NCBI GenBank assembly: GCA_036560705.1
Contig: DATBQR010000083.1
Coordinates: 1-54,926 of the forward strand
DNA length: 54,926 nt
Direction: 5' to 3'
Source of the DNA: RBG-16-66-20 sp036560705
GTDB taxonomy: Bacteria > Pseudomonadota > Gammaproteobacteria > Burkholderiales > SG8-39
Under the pieces are notes generated by a model. The model was not told the DNA's origin, did no database searches, and saw nothing but the letters and a program-made list of their open reading frames with translations. A program made the position numbers and the translations under genes. Positions 32,972-44,261 of the stretch are shown here, in pieces (within the stretch, counting starts at the first letter, position 1; every line of letters begins with the position of its first letter).

Positions 32972-33625
32972 CTAGGCGAACTGAAGCTTCGAGCGCTGGT
33001 TGCCGGCGCCGTCGAAATTCGCCGGGGCCAGCCAGCGGTCGTATTCCCGCCTGAGGCGCGGCCATTCCGAGTCGAGCATCGAGAACCAGGCGGTGTCGCG
33101 GTTGGCGCCCTTGGTCCACATGTGCTGGCGGAACAGCCCTTCGTAGCTGAAGCCGAAGCGCAGCGCCGCCGCCTTCGACGGTTCGTTCAGGTTGTTGCAC
33201 TTCCACTCGAAGCGCCGGTAGCCGAGATCCTCGAACACGTGGCGCGCGGCGAGATAGAGCGCCTCGGTCGCGGCGGGCCTGCGCGAGATCGCCGGTCCCC
33301 ACAGGATGTTGCCGATTTCGATCACGCCGTGCTCGGGCGTGATGCGCATCAGCGCCTGGCGGCCGGCGGCGCGGCCGCTGGCATTGTCGATGACCGCGCT
33401 GAACAGCGGGTCGCCGCCGGCGGCCATCTTCGCGATCCAGGCATTCATCTCCGGCAGGCCGGCCGGCGCATCGTCGAACAGGTAGGCGAAGCGGCGCTCC
33501 GCGCCCGGCGCGGCGGAAGCCTCGAACAGCGCGGGCGCGTGATCCGCGGCGAGCGGCTCGAGGCGCGCGTAGCGCCCGTCCAGCACGGTCTTCGCGGGCC
33601 GCGGGCGGGGCAGCGACGGCCGCAT
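32972..33625 (-). CDS. GNAT-family N-acetyltransferase (RimJ/RimL-like)
   Basis: Encodes about 217 residues. The pattern LDGRYARLEPLAADHAPALFEA at the N-terminus, GVIEIGNILWGPAISRRPAATEAL (acetyl-CoA loop) and NNLNEPSKAAALRFGFSYEG (C-terminal motif) are those of RimJ/RimL-type acetyltransferases. It probably acetylates a protein N-terminus or small molecule. It is the last gene of the yciB-bolA-PpiC-GNAT row. ATG 33625 is taken rather than the TTG two codons upstream. Confidence 0.85.
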   Translation of the reverse strand: MRPSLPRPRPAKTVLDGRYARLEPLAADHAPALFEASAAPGAERRFAYLFDDAPAGLPEMNAWIAKMAAGGDPLFSAVIDNASGRAAGRQALMRITPEHGVIEIGNILWGPAISRRPAATEALYLAARHVFEDLGYRRFEWKCNNLNEPSKAAALRFGFSYEGLFRQHMWTKGANRDTAWFSMLDSEWPRLRREYDRWLAPANFDGAGNQRSKLQFA

Positions 33626-33641
33626 CGTCAAAAACGGGCGG

Positions 33642-34460
33642 CTACTCGATCTTGGCTTTGGCGCGCAGGTCCTTGATGAGGACGTCGACGCGCTGCGCCA
33701 CCAGGCGCTGCTGGATCTGCGGCTTGACCTGCGCCATGGGCGGGAAATTCACCGGGCGCACGTCGTCCAGCTGGATGATGTGGTAGCCGAAGCGGCTGTG
33801 CACCGGCGCCTCGGTCATCTTGCCTTTCTCCAGCTTCACCATGGCGTCGGCGAACGCCTTGTCGAAGTTGCTCGGCACGTTCCAGTCCAGGTCGCCGCCG
33901 CGCGGCCGCGTGCCCTCGTCGAGCGAGCGCTTCTGCGCGATTTCCTCGAATTTTGTGCCCTTCTTCAGGTCGGCCAGCACGCTCTTCGCGTCGTCCTCGT
34001 TCGCCACCAGGATGTGGCGCGCTTTGTACTCCTTGTCCCCGGTGGACGCCTTCGCGCGGTCGTATTCCTTCTGGATGTCGGCGTCGGCGATCGGGTGCGT
34101 GCGCAGGTACTCGGCCACCATGGCGTTGGCGATCACTTCCTGCCGCGCGAGATCGACCTGCTGCTGGACTTCCGCCTTCTTCGAAACGCCGCTGCGGTTC
34201 GCCTCCTGGATCAGCAATTCGTTGTTGATCAGCGCCTCGCGCACCTGCGCGCGCAGCTGGTCGTTGTCCGGGGCGCCGCGCTCCACCTGCTGGCGCACCA
34301 CGAGGTCGGCGCGCGTGCGCGGAACCTGCGTGCCGTTCACCGTCGCCAGCGGGCCGTCTTTCGCGGCGGGCTTGGATTCCTTGGCGGGAGTCTGCGCCAG
34401 CGCCGGGCCGGACAAAAGCGCAGGCAGCAGCCATGCGAGGACGAAAATCTGGTTTTTCAT
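33642..34460 (-). CDS. Periplasmic parvulin-type peptidyl-prolyl isomerase (PpiC/SurA-like)
   Basis: Encodes 272 residues. A signal peptide (MKNQIFVLAWLLPALLSGPALA) precedes a helical chaperone region and a parvulin domain (about 150-245: YKARHILVANEDDAKSVL, KFEEIAQKRSLDEGT, GGDLDWNVPSNFDKAF, SRFGYHIIQLDDVRP). It helps outer-membrane proteins fold in the periplasm. ATG 34460 is supported by AAAGGAAACGC directly upstream. A 26-bp gap separates it from bolA. Confidence 0.93.
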   Translation of the reverse strand: MKNQIFVLAWLLPALLSGPALAQTPAKESKPAAKDGPLATVNGTQVPRTRADLVVRQQVERGAPDNDQLRAQVREALINNELLIQEANRSGVSKKAEVQQQVDLARQEVIANAMVAEYLRTHPIADADIQKEYDRAKASTGDKEYKARHILVANEDDAKSVLADLKKGTKFEEIAQKRSLDEGTRPRGGDLDWNVPSNFDKAFADAMVKLEKGKMTEAPVHSRFGYHIIQLDDVRPVNFPPMAQVKPQIQQRLVAQRVDVLIKDLRAKAKIE

Positions 34461-34486
34461 GCGTTTCCTTTCGAGGTCAGGCGCCA

Positions 34487-34759
34487 TTATCCGTCAATTT
34501 CGCCCGGAGATTTTGCGTCGATTGAAAGAGCGTGGATCGGGTGCTGCATCAGTTCGCCGAGCACCTGGTACACCATGCGGTGCCGGGCCACCGTGGGTTT
34601 GCCCTCGAACGCGGCTGACACGATCGTCAGGCGCCAGTGCGTGTTGCCGCCGGGCGACGCGCCGGCATGGCCGGCGTGTTGCGCGCTCTCGTCGAGCAGT
34701 TCAAGGCGCGCCGGCGCTAGCGCCTCCAGGCGCCGGCGGATGTCCTCCGCGACCGTCAT
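34487..34759 (-). CDS. bolA: BolA-family protein
   Basis: Encodes 90 residues. The KH-like fold is marked by VAEDIRRRLEALAPARLELLDES, the histidine-rich THWRLTIVS, and the HRMVYQVLGELMQHPIHALSI tail. BolA proteins act with monothiol glutaredoxins in iron-sulfur and stress biology. Its ATG overlaps the yciB stop by 4 bp. Confidence 0.92.
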   Translation of the reverse strand: MTVAEDIRRRLEALAPARLELLDESAQHAGHAGASPGGNTHWRLTIVSAAFEGKPTVARHRMVYQVLGELMQHPIHALSIDAKSPGEIDG

Positions 34760-35310
34760 GGCTTGCCTGCCGTGGGTTTTTCCTCTTCTTCCACGTGGCG
34801 GGCGAGAAACAGCCCCTGGGCGATGACGAACGCCAGCATCAGCCCGGTGCCGCCGAACAGCTTGAAAGTGACCCACTGGTCGGTGGTGAAATTGAAGGCG
34901 ATGGCGAGATTGGCGGCGCCCATGAAAAGGAAGAACGCCACCCAGCTCCAGTTGAGCCTGTCCCATACCCCGTCGGGCAGCCGCAGCTGCGCCCCGAGCA
35001 TGGAGCGAATCAGGTTCCTGCCCAGCAGCAGCCGCGCACCGGCAAGCGCGACGGCGAAGCTCCAGTAGAGCACGGTCGGCTTCCACTTGATGAAGATCTC
35101 GTCGTGCAGGATCAGCGTGGCGCCGCCGAACACGACGATGATCCCCAGGCTCACCCACAGCATGGCGTCTATTTTTTTTCGCAGAATCGCCAGCAGGCCG
35201 ATCTGCAGGATCGTCGCGCCGATGGCGACGCCGGTGGCGACATAGATGTCCGTCAGCTTGAAAGCGACGAAAAACAGGATCACCGGGAACAGGTCGTAGA
35301 GGAATTTCAT
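34756..35310 (-). CDS. yciB: Inner-membrane septation protein A (YciB/IspZ family)
   Basis: Encodes 184 residues with about five membrane helices. The hallmark start MKFLYDLFPVILFFVAFK is seen, with IYVATGVAIGATILQ, FIKWKPTVLYW and LNWSWVAFFLFMGAANLAIAF further along. The protein is linked to cell-envelope and septum integrity in proteobacteria. The yciB-bolA-PpiC order is a common betaproteobacterial operon. ATG 35310 is chosen since the fold starts there. Confidence 0.94.
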   Translation of the reverse strand: MKFLYDLFPVILFFVAFKLTDIYVATGVAIGATILQIGLLAILRKKIDAMLWVSLGIIVVFGGATLILHDEIFIKWKPTVLYWSFAVALAGARLLLGRNLIRSMLGAQLRLPDGVWDRLNWSWVAFFLFMGAANLAIAFNFTTDQWVTFKLFGGTGLMLAFVIAQGLFLARHVEEEEKPTAGKP

Positions 35311-35355
35311 GCGGGCGGTATTATTACCCAACGAGGCGCCGAGGAAGGATCCTGC

Positions 35356-36123
35356 ATGCCTAGAATCCGCAGTTCAAATGAGCGCGGCGGGGGGTCGGGC
35401 CGGGGTATTATTGAGGCGTCCTGGGGGATAGGCTTGCGCACTGGGGAATGGATGCTGGCGTTGGTGGCGGCAGCGCTGATCGCAGCGCCGCCGGCGCGTG
35501 CCCAGCAGCAGGAGCCGCAGCAGGCGCCCTCCGAGCAGCCCTTTCCGGAGCGCGTGGTCGATGGCATCCGCGGCTTCTTCCGCTCCATTTTCAGCCAGGA
35601 CAGGAATCAGCCCGCGGCGCCCTCGCCGCAGGAAGCGCAGCCATCGCCGCCGGCGCAGTCCCAGGACCCGAAGGAACAGGAGGTCAACAAGCGCGGAACC
35701 CCGTACGCGCAGCCGGTCGTGGCCTCCTCGCACGCATCGCCGCCGCCGCAAAGCCTGCAGGGCGCGATCGCAAAAGGCGACAACGCCGGCGCGCTGAAGA
35801 TGATCGAGGGCGGCGTCGACATCGAAGCCAAGGACCCCGCGACCGGCGCGACGGCGCTGCACTACGCGGTGATGAAGGGCGAACTGGCCCTGGTCGGGCT
35901 GCTGGTGCAGCGTGGCGCGGACGTCAACAGCCGTACCAGGAGCGGCACCACCCCGCTGCATACCGCGGTGCTTTACGGGCGGTACGAAGTCGCCGAATAC
36001 CTGCTCGACAAGGGTTCCCAGATCGACGCCAAGAGCGCGAGCGGCGCAACGCCGCTGGCGCTTGCCGAGGCGGCGCATTTCGAGCGCATCGCCAAGATGC
36101 TGAAGGATCGCGGCGCGCACTGA
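35356..36123 (+). CDS. Ankyrin-repeat protein with signal peptide or membrane anchor
   Basis: Encodes 255 residues. A hydrophobic segment MLALVAAALIAAPPARA begins near residue 33. A proline/glutamine-rich linker follows, then three ankyrin repeats (about 150-250: TGATALHYAVMKGELALVGLL, GTTPLHTAVLYGRYEVAEYLL, GATPLALAEAAHFERIAKML). The ATG at 35356 has a fine AAGGA 6 nt upstream; a start inside at 35452 would give a short signal peptide. The protein is probably periplasmic or membrane-tethered and binds other proteins. Function not known. Confidence 0.83.
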   Translation: MPRIRSSNERGGGSGRGIIEASWGIGLRTGEWMLALVAAALIAAPPARAQQQEPQQAPSEQPFPERVVDGIRGFFRSIFSQDRNQPAAPSPQEAQPSPPAQSQDPKEQEVNKRGTPYAQPVVASSHASPPPQSLQGAIAKGDNAGALKMIEGGVDIEAKDPATGATALHYAVMKGELALVGLLVQRGADVNSRTRSGTTPLHTAVLYGRYEVAEYLLDKGSQIDAKSASGATPLALAEAAHFERIAKMLKDRGAH

Positions 36124-36156
36124 CGCGGAACGCGCCGGAGGAACACGGCGGCGCCC

Positions 36157-37572
<1,416 letters not shown>

Positions 37573-37600
37573 ACGCGCTCCCTGCAGTAAGGGTCAGGGT

Positions 37601-39183
<1,583 letters not shown>

Positions 39184-39187
<4 letters not shown>

Positions 39188-39987
39188 TTGCGTTCCGTCA
39201 GCGTTCTTTTAAGTTCGGAAAAACTTTCCTTGAACTGCTTCCCGGTCGTGTCCACCGTCACGTCGGCCTGGGAATAGAGGCGGTCGCGGTCGGCGAGCAG
39301 CTTGCGGATTTCGTCCAGCGCGGCCGAGCGCCCGTGCATTTTCCCTCCCTCAAACGGCCGCATGTCGCCCTGGGCGATGACGCGGTTCATGTGTTCCTCG
39401 GGCTTGGCTTTCAGCCAGACCGTGCGGCAGTTGTCGAGCAGCAGCCGGTAGGTATCCGGGTCGGTCACCAGGCTGCCGCCGGCGGCGATCACCGCCGTCT
39501 CGTGCGTGCGCAGCACGCGCTCCAGCGCGCGGCGCTCGAAGCGGCGGAACGCCTCCTGGCCGTACATCGCGAACACCTCGCCCAGCTTGGAGCCGGCCTC
39601 GCGTTCCACCTCGCGGTCGAGTTCGACGAAAGGCGCTCCCATGGCGGCGGCGAGTTTGGCCCCCAGCGTGGACTTGCCCGCGCCGCGCAGACCGAGCAGG
39701 GCGACGCGGCGCCTGGCCGCATCCTGGTCGGCGCCTTCGCGCACCAGGCTCTCCACCGCGACGTTCATCGCCTGGGCGATCCGGCGCAGCAGCAGCACGG
39801 AGATGTTTCCCTGGCCGGCTTCGAGCTGTGCGAGGTAGCGCTCCGACACGCCGGAGGCGGCGGCGAGCGCCTTGCGGGTCATGCCGTGCTCGGCGCGCCA
39901 GGCGCGCACCCGGTCGCCCAGCTGGGAGAGATAGGCGGCTTCTTGTTTGGGATCCAAACGCAGGGCCGGGGAGAGGGGAGCGTTCAT
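39184..39987 (-). CDS. boxR: BoxR/BzdR-type regulator (HTH plus shikimate-kinase-like domain)
   Basis: Encodes 267 residues. An XRE-type helix-turn-helix (about 25-80: GMTRKALAAASGVSERYLAQLEAG) is fused to a shikimate-kinase-like domain with Walker A GLRGAGKST. This two-part layout is the hallmark of the BzdR/BoxR family, in which benzoyl-CoA binds the kinase-like domain and relieves repression. Here it is divergent from the flavodoxin-ligase unit and in line with boxC-boxB, so it probably controls both. The ATG at 39987 has no clear ribosome site. Confidence 0.95.
39943..39959. promoter_or_regulatory. Candidate operator inside the 5' end of boxR
   Basis: The 17-bp segment TTGTTTGGGATCCAAAC differs by one base from the core of the palindrome in front of hcrCAB (48306-48322). 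It lies about 30 bp inside the boxR coding region. It may be chance, as it encodes residues near LDPKQE, but the near-identity is notable. Confidence 0.35.
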
Positions 39988-39999
39988 GAAGTATAGTGC

Positions 40000-40028
40000 T
40001 TGACTAGGATTCTATGCTGCATTATATT
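40000..40028 (+). promoter_or_regulatory. Sigma-70 promoter for the flavodoxin-benzoate-CoA ligase unit
   Basis: TTGACT at 40000-40005 and TATATT at 40023-40028 are separated by a 17-bp spacer. The predicted start near 40035 falls at the flavodoxin start codons (40031 or 40037), so the message would be leaderless or almost so. Confidence 0.72.
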
Positions 40029-40037
40029 TAATGTCAA
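40009..40037 (-). promoter_or_regulatory. Sigma-70 promoter for boxR-boxC-boxB
   Basis: On the minus strand TTGACA (40032-40037) and TAGAAT (40009-40014) have a 17-bp spacer, near consensus. The predicted start is near 40002 and the leader about 15 nt. It overlaps the divergent promoter almost completely, and ATGC-T-GCAT (40014-40022) sits where the two spacers meet. Confidence 0.75.
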
Positions 40038-40510
40038 TGAAACTCACCCTCCTGGTCGGCACCATGACCGGCACCGCGCAGCTGGTCGCGCAGGAGCTCG
40101 AATTGGTCTGGGATGACGGCGAGCTTCAGGTCGAGACGCTGCTGATGGACAAGCTCGACGCCTCGGTCTTCGATCGCGAGGGGATTTTCCTCGTCGTTAC
40201 CTCGACTTACGGCCAGGGCGACGTGCCGGACAACGCCAAGGCGCTCTACGAGGACCTGAAGGCGAAGCGCCCGGATCTGTCCCGCGTGCGTTACGGCGTG
40301 TTCGGCCTGGGCGACCGAACCTACGCCGAGACCTTCAACTTCGGCGGCAAGCGCTTCGACGACATCCTCGCCGAGCTCGGCGCCCAGCGCATCGGCGAGC
40401 GCGTGCAGCATGACGCCTCCTCCGGCGTGCTGCCCGAGGAGATGGCGGTGGAGTGGGGCGCGGGCTGGCTCACGCTGGCGAAAGAGGCGGTCGAGGCGGG
40501 CGTGAACTAG
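40037..40510 (+). CDS. Flavodoxin (short-chain, MioC-like)
   Basis: Encodes about 157 residues from ATG 40037, or 159 from ATG 40031. The FMN phosphate loop is LVGTMTGTAQLVA; the aromatic-loop regions STYGQGDVPDNAK and FGLGDRTYAETFN stack on the flavin. Flavodoxins carry electrons between redox enzymes. Here it is transcribed away from boxR and precedes benzoate-CoA ligase by 23 bp. It might feed BoxB or a reductase in benzoyl-CoA metabolism; that is inference. Ferredoxin-type or MioC function is possible. Confidence 0.88.
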   Translation: MKLTLLVGTMTGTAQLVAQELELVWDDGELQVETLLMDKLDASVFDREGIFLVVTSTYGQGDVPDNAKALYEDLKAKRPDLSRVRYGVFGLGDRTYAETFNFGGKRFDDILAELGAQRIGERVQHDASSGVLPEEMAVEWGAGWLTLAKEAVEAGVN

Positions 40511-40533
40511 CGCGCTGGGTACAATCTCATTCC

Positions 40534-42036
40534 ATGGAGATTCCACGCGACTACAACGCCGCCGAAGATCTGGTCGGCGGAAACGTGCAAGCCGGCCGTG
40601 CCGGCAAGATTGCCTACATCGACGATGCCGGGCAATGCACCTTCGGCGAACTCGCCGATCGCGTGAACCGCTTCGGCAACCACCTGCTGTCGCTCGGCCT
40701 GAAGATGGAAGACCGCATCCTCATCGCGATGCACGATTCCATCGACTGGCCGGTCGCCTTCCTCGGCGCCATCAAGGCCGGCATCGTGCCGGTCGCGGTC
40801 AACACGCTGCTCACGCCGAAGGACTACGAGTACATGCTCTCCGACAGCCGCGCCAAGGCGCTGCTCGTCTCCCCGTCGCTGAAGCCGCAGTTCGACGCCT
40901 TCCTTTCGAAGCTGACGTTTTTGAAGCACGTTCTCGTCCCGCCCTTCAAGGATCTCCTGGAAAAAAGCAGCCCCGGCCTCGCCGCCGCCCCGACTACCCG
41001 CGACGACGCCTGCTTCTGGCTGTATTCCTCCGGTTCGACCGGCATGCCCAAGGGCACCGTGCACGTGCATTCCAGCATGCGCATCACCGCCGAGCTCTAC
41101 GCCGACGGCGTGCTGGGCCTGAAGGAATCCGACGTCATCTTTTCAGCGGCGAAATTCTTCTTCGCCTACGGCCTCGGCAACTCGCTGTCGTTCCCGCTGG
41201 CGGCCGGCGCGACCACCGTGCTGATGGCCGAGCGGCCGACGCCCGACGCGGTGTTCAAGCGCCTGACCGGGAGGAAGCCGACGCTGTTCTTCGGCGTGCC
41301 GACCCTGTATGCAGGCATGCTGGCGTCCCCCGCATTTCCCTCAAAACAGAATTTGAACCTGAGAACTTGCATTTCGGCTGGAGAAGCCCTGCCGCCCCAG
41401 ATCGCCAAGAGCTTCAGGGAAAAGACCGGCGTCGACATCCTCGACGGCATTGGCTCCACCGAGATGCTGCATATCTTCCTCTCCAACCGGCCGGGCGATA
41501 TCCGCCACGGCACCACCGGCAAGGCCGTGCCGGGCTATGAGCTCAAGCTGGTGGACGAGCAAGGCAACGCGGTGAAGCAGGGCGAATTGGGCGAACTGCT
41601 GATCAAGGGTCCGACTGCCGCCAACCTCTATTGGAACAACCGCGCCAAGAGCCGCAGCACCTTCGCCGGCGAGTGGACGCGCAGCGGCGACAAGTACAGC
41701 CAGGACGCCGACGGCTTCTATGCCTACGGCGGCCGCACTGACGACATGCTGAAAGTCTCCGGCATCTGGGTCTCGCCCGCCGAGGTCGAAGCCGCGCTGG
41801 TGTCGCACGAATGCGTGCTCGAAGCCGCCGTCGTCGGCCAGGAAGACGAACAGAAACTCATCAAACCCAAAGCCTACGTGGTGCTGAAGCCAGGCAAGCA
41901 GGCCACGACGGAGGAACTGCAGAACTACGTCAAGTCCAAGCTCGCGCCCTACAAATACCCGCGCTGGATCGAATTCGCCACGGAACTGCCGAAAACCGCC
42001 ACGGGGAAGATCCAGAGATTCAAGCTGCGCGCTTGA
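40534..42036 (+). CDS. bclA: Benzoate-CoA ligase
   Basis: Encodes 500 residues, typical of bacterial benzoate-CoA ligases. Adenylation motifs: YSSGSTGMPKGTVHVH (A3), SAAKFFFAYGLGNSLSFP (a benzoate-ligase hallmark), SAGEALPPQ, GIGSTEMLHIFLSN, GRTDDMLKVSGIWVSP (hinge) and the catalytic lysine in TATGKIQRF. The family activates benzoate and often hydroxybenzoates to CoA esters with ATP. It is fed from the same promoter as the flavodoxin. There is no clear Shine-Dalgarno. Confidence 0.95.
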   Translation: MEIPRDYNAAEDLVGGNVQAGRAGKIAYIDDAGQCTFGELADRVNRFGNHLLSLGLKMEDRILIAMHDSIDWPVAFLGAIKAGIVPVAVNTLLTPKDYEYMLSDSRAKALLVSPSLKPQFDAFLSKLTFLKHVLVPPFKDLLEKSSPGLAAAPTTRDDACFWLYSSGSTGMPKGTVHVHSSMRITAELYADGVLGLKESDVIFSAAKFFFAYGLGNSLSFPLAAGATTVLMAERPTPDAVFKRLTGRKPTLFFGVPTLYAGMLASPAFPSKQNLNLRTCISAGEALPPQIAKSFREKTGVDILDGIGSTEMLHIFLSNRPGDIRHGTTGKAVPGYELKLVDEQGNAVKQGELGELLIKGPTAANLYWNNRAKSRSTFAGEWTRSGDKYSQDADGFYAYGGRTDDMLKVSGIWVSPAEVEAALVSHECVLEAAVVGQEDEQKLIKPKAYVVLKPGKQATTEELQNYVKSKLAPYKYPRWIEFATELPKTATGKIQRFKLRA

Positions 42037-42749
42037 AGCTTTCCGTCGTCGTTCCCGCTTTTAACGAAGAGCGGCTCCTTGCGGCGTCGCTCGACTCGAT
42101 CAAATCCGCCGCTGGCGTGTTCGATGGCGCGTGGGAGTTGATCGTTTGCGACAACAATTCCAACGACCGCAGCGCGGAAATTGCGCGCGCCGCCGGCGCG
42201 CGGGTGGTGTTCGAGCCGCACAACCAGATCTCCCGAGCGCGCAATTCCGGCGCGGCCGCCGCCAGCGGCGAATGGCTGCTGTTCGTGGACGCGGATTCGT
42301 CGCCCAGCCCGGAACTGTTCCGCGATCTCAAGTCGGCGATCGACAGCGGCGGCTGCCTCGCCGGCGGCAGCACGATTGCAGCCGACAGCGATTCCTTCGG
42401 CTTCCGGGCGGGGATCAGGGTCTGGAACGTGATCAGCCGCGTCGCCCGCTGGGGTGCAGGAGCGTTCATATATTGCGACGCAGCAGCGTTTCACGAAGTG
42501 GGCGGCTTCAGCGAGGAGCTGTATGCGTCGGAGGAACTCGATTTCTTCCAGCGGCTCAAACCTGTTGCGCGCCGTCTTCGTCGCAGGATACTGATCCTCC
42601 ACCGGCATCCGCTGCGGACCAGCGACCGGAAGGTGCATCTTTACTCCTGGCGCGAACTGTACGGCCTGCTGGGCAGGGTGATTCTGCATCCGCGCCGCAC
42701 GCTGCGCAGCGCGGCTGATTGCGGCGCCTGGTATGACGGGCGCAGGTAG
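42033..42749 (+). CDS. Family 2 glycosyltransferase
   Basis: Encodes about 238 residues from TTG 42033, overlapping the ligase stop (TTGA). GT-A features: LSVVVPAFNEERLLAASLDSI, ICDNNSNDRSAE and the DxD-like LFVDADSSPSP. It probably moves a sugar from a nucleotide donor to an unknown acceptor. Its coupling to an aromatic CoA ligase is odd in function; it might simply be a passenger. No membrane helix is clear. Confidence 0.85.
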   Translation: MKLSVVVPAFNEERLLAASLDSIKSAAGVFDGAWELIVCDNNSNDRSAEIARAAGARVVFEPHNQISRARNSGAAAASGEWLLFVDADSSPSPELFRDLKSAIDSGGCLAGGSTIAADSDSFGFRAGIRVWNVISRVARWGAGAFIYCDAAAFHEVGGFSEELYASEELDFFQRLKPVARRLRRRILILHRHPLRTSDRKVHLYSWRELYGLLGRVILHPRRTLRSAADCGAWYDGRR

Positions 42750-42809
42750 CGGAAATCATGAAACAAATGCTTACGTCTTCCAGGGCGCATTGAGCGTATG
42801 GTGACAGCC

Positions 42810-43247
42810 ATGAAACTTCGTAAAACAGCAGTCCTGTCGGCCGCCGCGCTTCTGCTTGCAGCGGCGGGGATGAATGTCGCCGAGGCGCGTCCGGGTTTTC
42901 ATGGAGGCTTCCACGGGGGCTTCCACAGCGGCGGCCGCGTGTTCTTGGGAGCGGCGATCGGCGCTGCTGCCCTCGCGAGTTACTACTACTCGCCGTACTA
43001 CTACCCGCCCGCCTACTACCCGCCGGCCTACTATCCCCCCGCCTACTACCCGCCGGCCCAGCCCACGTACATCGAGCAGCCGCAGTACGCCGTGCCGCCG
43101 CAATCGCAGTACTCGGTGCCGCCGCAGCCGCAGGCGCAATCGGAGGCTTACTGGTATTACTGCCCGGCCACGCGGGCCTACTACCCGCACGTGCAAAGTT
43201 GCGCCGCCGGCTGGCAGCGCGTGGCGCCGCAGCCGCCGCCGCGCTGA
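42810..43247 (+). CDS. Exported proline/tyrosine-rich protein with YYPPA repeats
   Basis: Encodes about 145 residues. A signal peptide (MKLRKTAVLSAAALLLAAAGMNVAEA) is followed by a glycine/histidine-rich start (PGFHGGFHGGFHSGG), a hydrophobic segment (VFLGAAIGAAALASYYY) and four YYPPA units. The C-terminus has the motif WYYCPATRAYYPHVQSCAAGWQRV, a pattern shared by many small proteobacterial envelope proteins with one Cys pair. It probably lies in the envelope. An ATG 12 bp upstream at 42798 is also possible. Confidence 0.78.
   Translation: MKLRKTAVLSAAALLLAAAGMNVAEARPGFHGGFHGGFHSGGRVFLGAAIGAAALASYYYSPYYYPPAYYPPAYYPPAYYPPAQPTYIEQPQYAVPPQSQYSVPPQPQAQSEAYWYYCPATRAYYPHVQSCAAGWQRVAPQPPPR
42999..43057 (+). 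repeat. Tandem YYPPA-coding repeat
   Basis: Four near-identical 15-bp units (approximate limits) encode Tyr-Tyr-Pro-Pro-Ala within the small envelope protein. Units differ by a few third-position changes. The run is prone to unit gain or loss by slippage. Confidence 0.75.
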
Positions 43248-43250
43248 GCC

Positions 43251-44243
43251 TCAGATTCCCAGGAAACGCCGCGCGTTGGCCGACCTGATGGCCTCGATGA
43301 CGCCGGCGTCCAGGCCCGCTTTTTCCACCGTGCCCAGCGGATCGCCGTCGCCCATGGCGTAGGGGTAGTCGCTGCCGACGCAGACCTGCGAGCTGCCGAA
43401 GCTGTCGACGACGAACTTCACCGACGCCGGATTGAACACCAGCGCGTCGTAGAAGAAGCGGCGGGCATACACGGCGGGCGATTCGGCGAGCGATTCCTTC
43501 GCCTTGGGTATCGCATTCCACGCATAGACCAGGCGCGGCAGCAGCAGTGCGAGCGCGCCGCCGCCGTGGCTGAAGGCGATGCGCAGCTTCGGATGCCGCG
43601 CGGCGACGCCGCCGGTGATCATCGATGCCGCGGCGAGCGCGATGTCGCCCGGAAAGCACACCGCCTGCTCGGGGAAGGCGCCGACGATGCGGTCCTGTCC
43701 CGCGGGGCGCAGCGCGTGCACGAAGATCGCCGCGCCGGCTTTTTCGGCGGCGGCGAAGAACGGCTCGAAGCGCGCATCGCCGATGGAAACGCCGTTGACG
43801 TGGCTGGCGATTTCTACTCCGGAGAAGTTCAATTTCTTCAGAACGAAATCCAGTTCAAGAATTGCGCAGTCCACGTCCTGCAGCGGCACCGCGCCCAAGC
43901 CGACGAAGCGCTGCGGTGCGAGCGCGATCATTTCCGCGATCTGCTCGTTCAGGTAGCGGATCAGCGCTTTCGCGTCCTCGAGCGGCAGCCAGTAGGAGAG
44001 CAGCTCCGGCATCGGCGAGAGCGCCTGCCGCGCGACGCGCATCGCGCCCATGTCCTCGATGCGGCGTGGCACGCTCCAGCTGCCGTCCGACACCGTCCGG
44101 TAGACCTTGCCGGAAATCATCACGTGCTTGTGGCAGGCGTGCGCATCCATCATCGAGGGCCAGGGCACGTCGCGTCCCTTGCCCGCGTAGGCGGGAAAGC
44201 GCTCCGGCACGATGTGGTTGTGGATGTCGATGCAGTCAGTCAT
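43251..44243 (-). CDS. Amidohydrolase-family protein (ACMSD-like)
   Basis: Encodes 330 residues. The N-terminal metal site DIHNHIVPERF (His-x-His) and the later FVHALRP and VGSDYPYAMGDGDP (catalytic Asp) are those of the amidohydrolase-2 group, which includes 2-amino-3-carboxymuconate-semialdehyde decarboxylase and related aromatic decarboxylases and hydrolases. A role in aromatic breakdown suits the neighbourhood. Exact reaction not known. It is 18 bp downstream of the hydrolase gene and so probably its operon partner. Confidence 0.85.
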   Translation of the reverse strand: MTDCIDIHNHIVPERFPAYAGKGRDVPWPSMMDAHACHKHVMISGKVYRTVSDGSWSVPRRIEDMGAMRVARQALSPMPELLSYWLPLEDAKALIRYLNEQIAEMIALAPQRFVGLGAVPLQDVDCAILELDFVLKKLNFSGVEIASHVNGVSIGDARFEPFFAAAEKAGAAIFVHALRPAGQDRIVGAFPEQAVCFPGDIALAAASMITGGVAARHPKLRIAFSHGGGALALLLPRLVYAWNAIPKAKESLAESPAVYARRFFYDALVFNPASVKFVVDSFGSSQVCVGSDYPYAMGDGDPLGTVEKAGLDAGVIEAIRSANARRFLGI

Positions 44244-44261
44244 GGGAAGCGCCCGGGTCGT

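Noticed and set aside
33820..36123. Single 767-codon frame covering PpiC, BolA, YciB and ankyrin regions
   Set aside because: Only the last third (from 35356) shows real domains and a good ribosome site; the upstream part is antisense to three well-supported genes.
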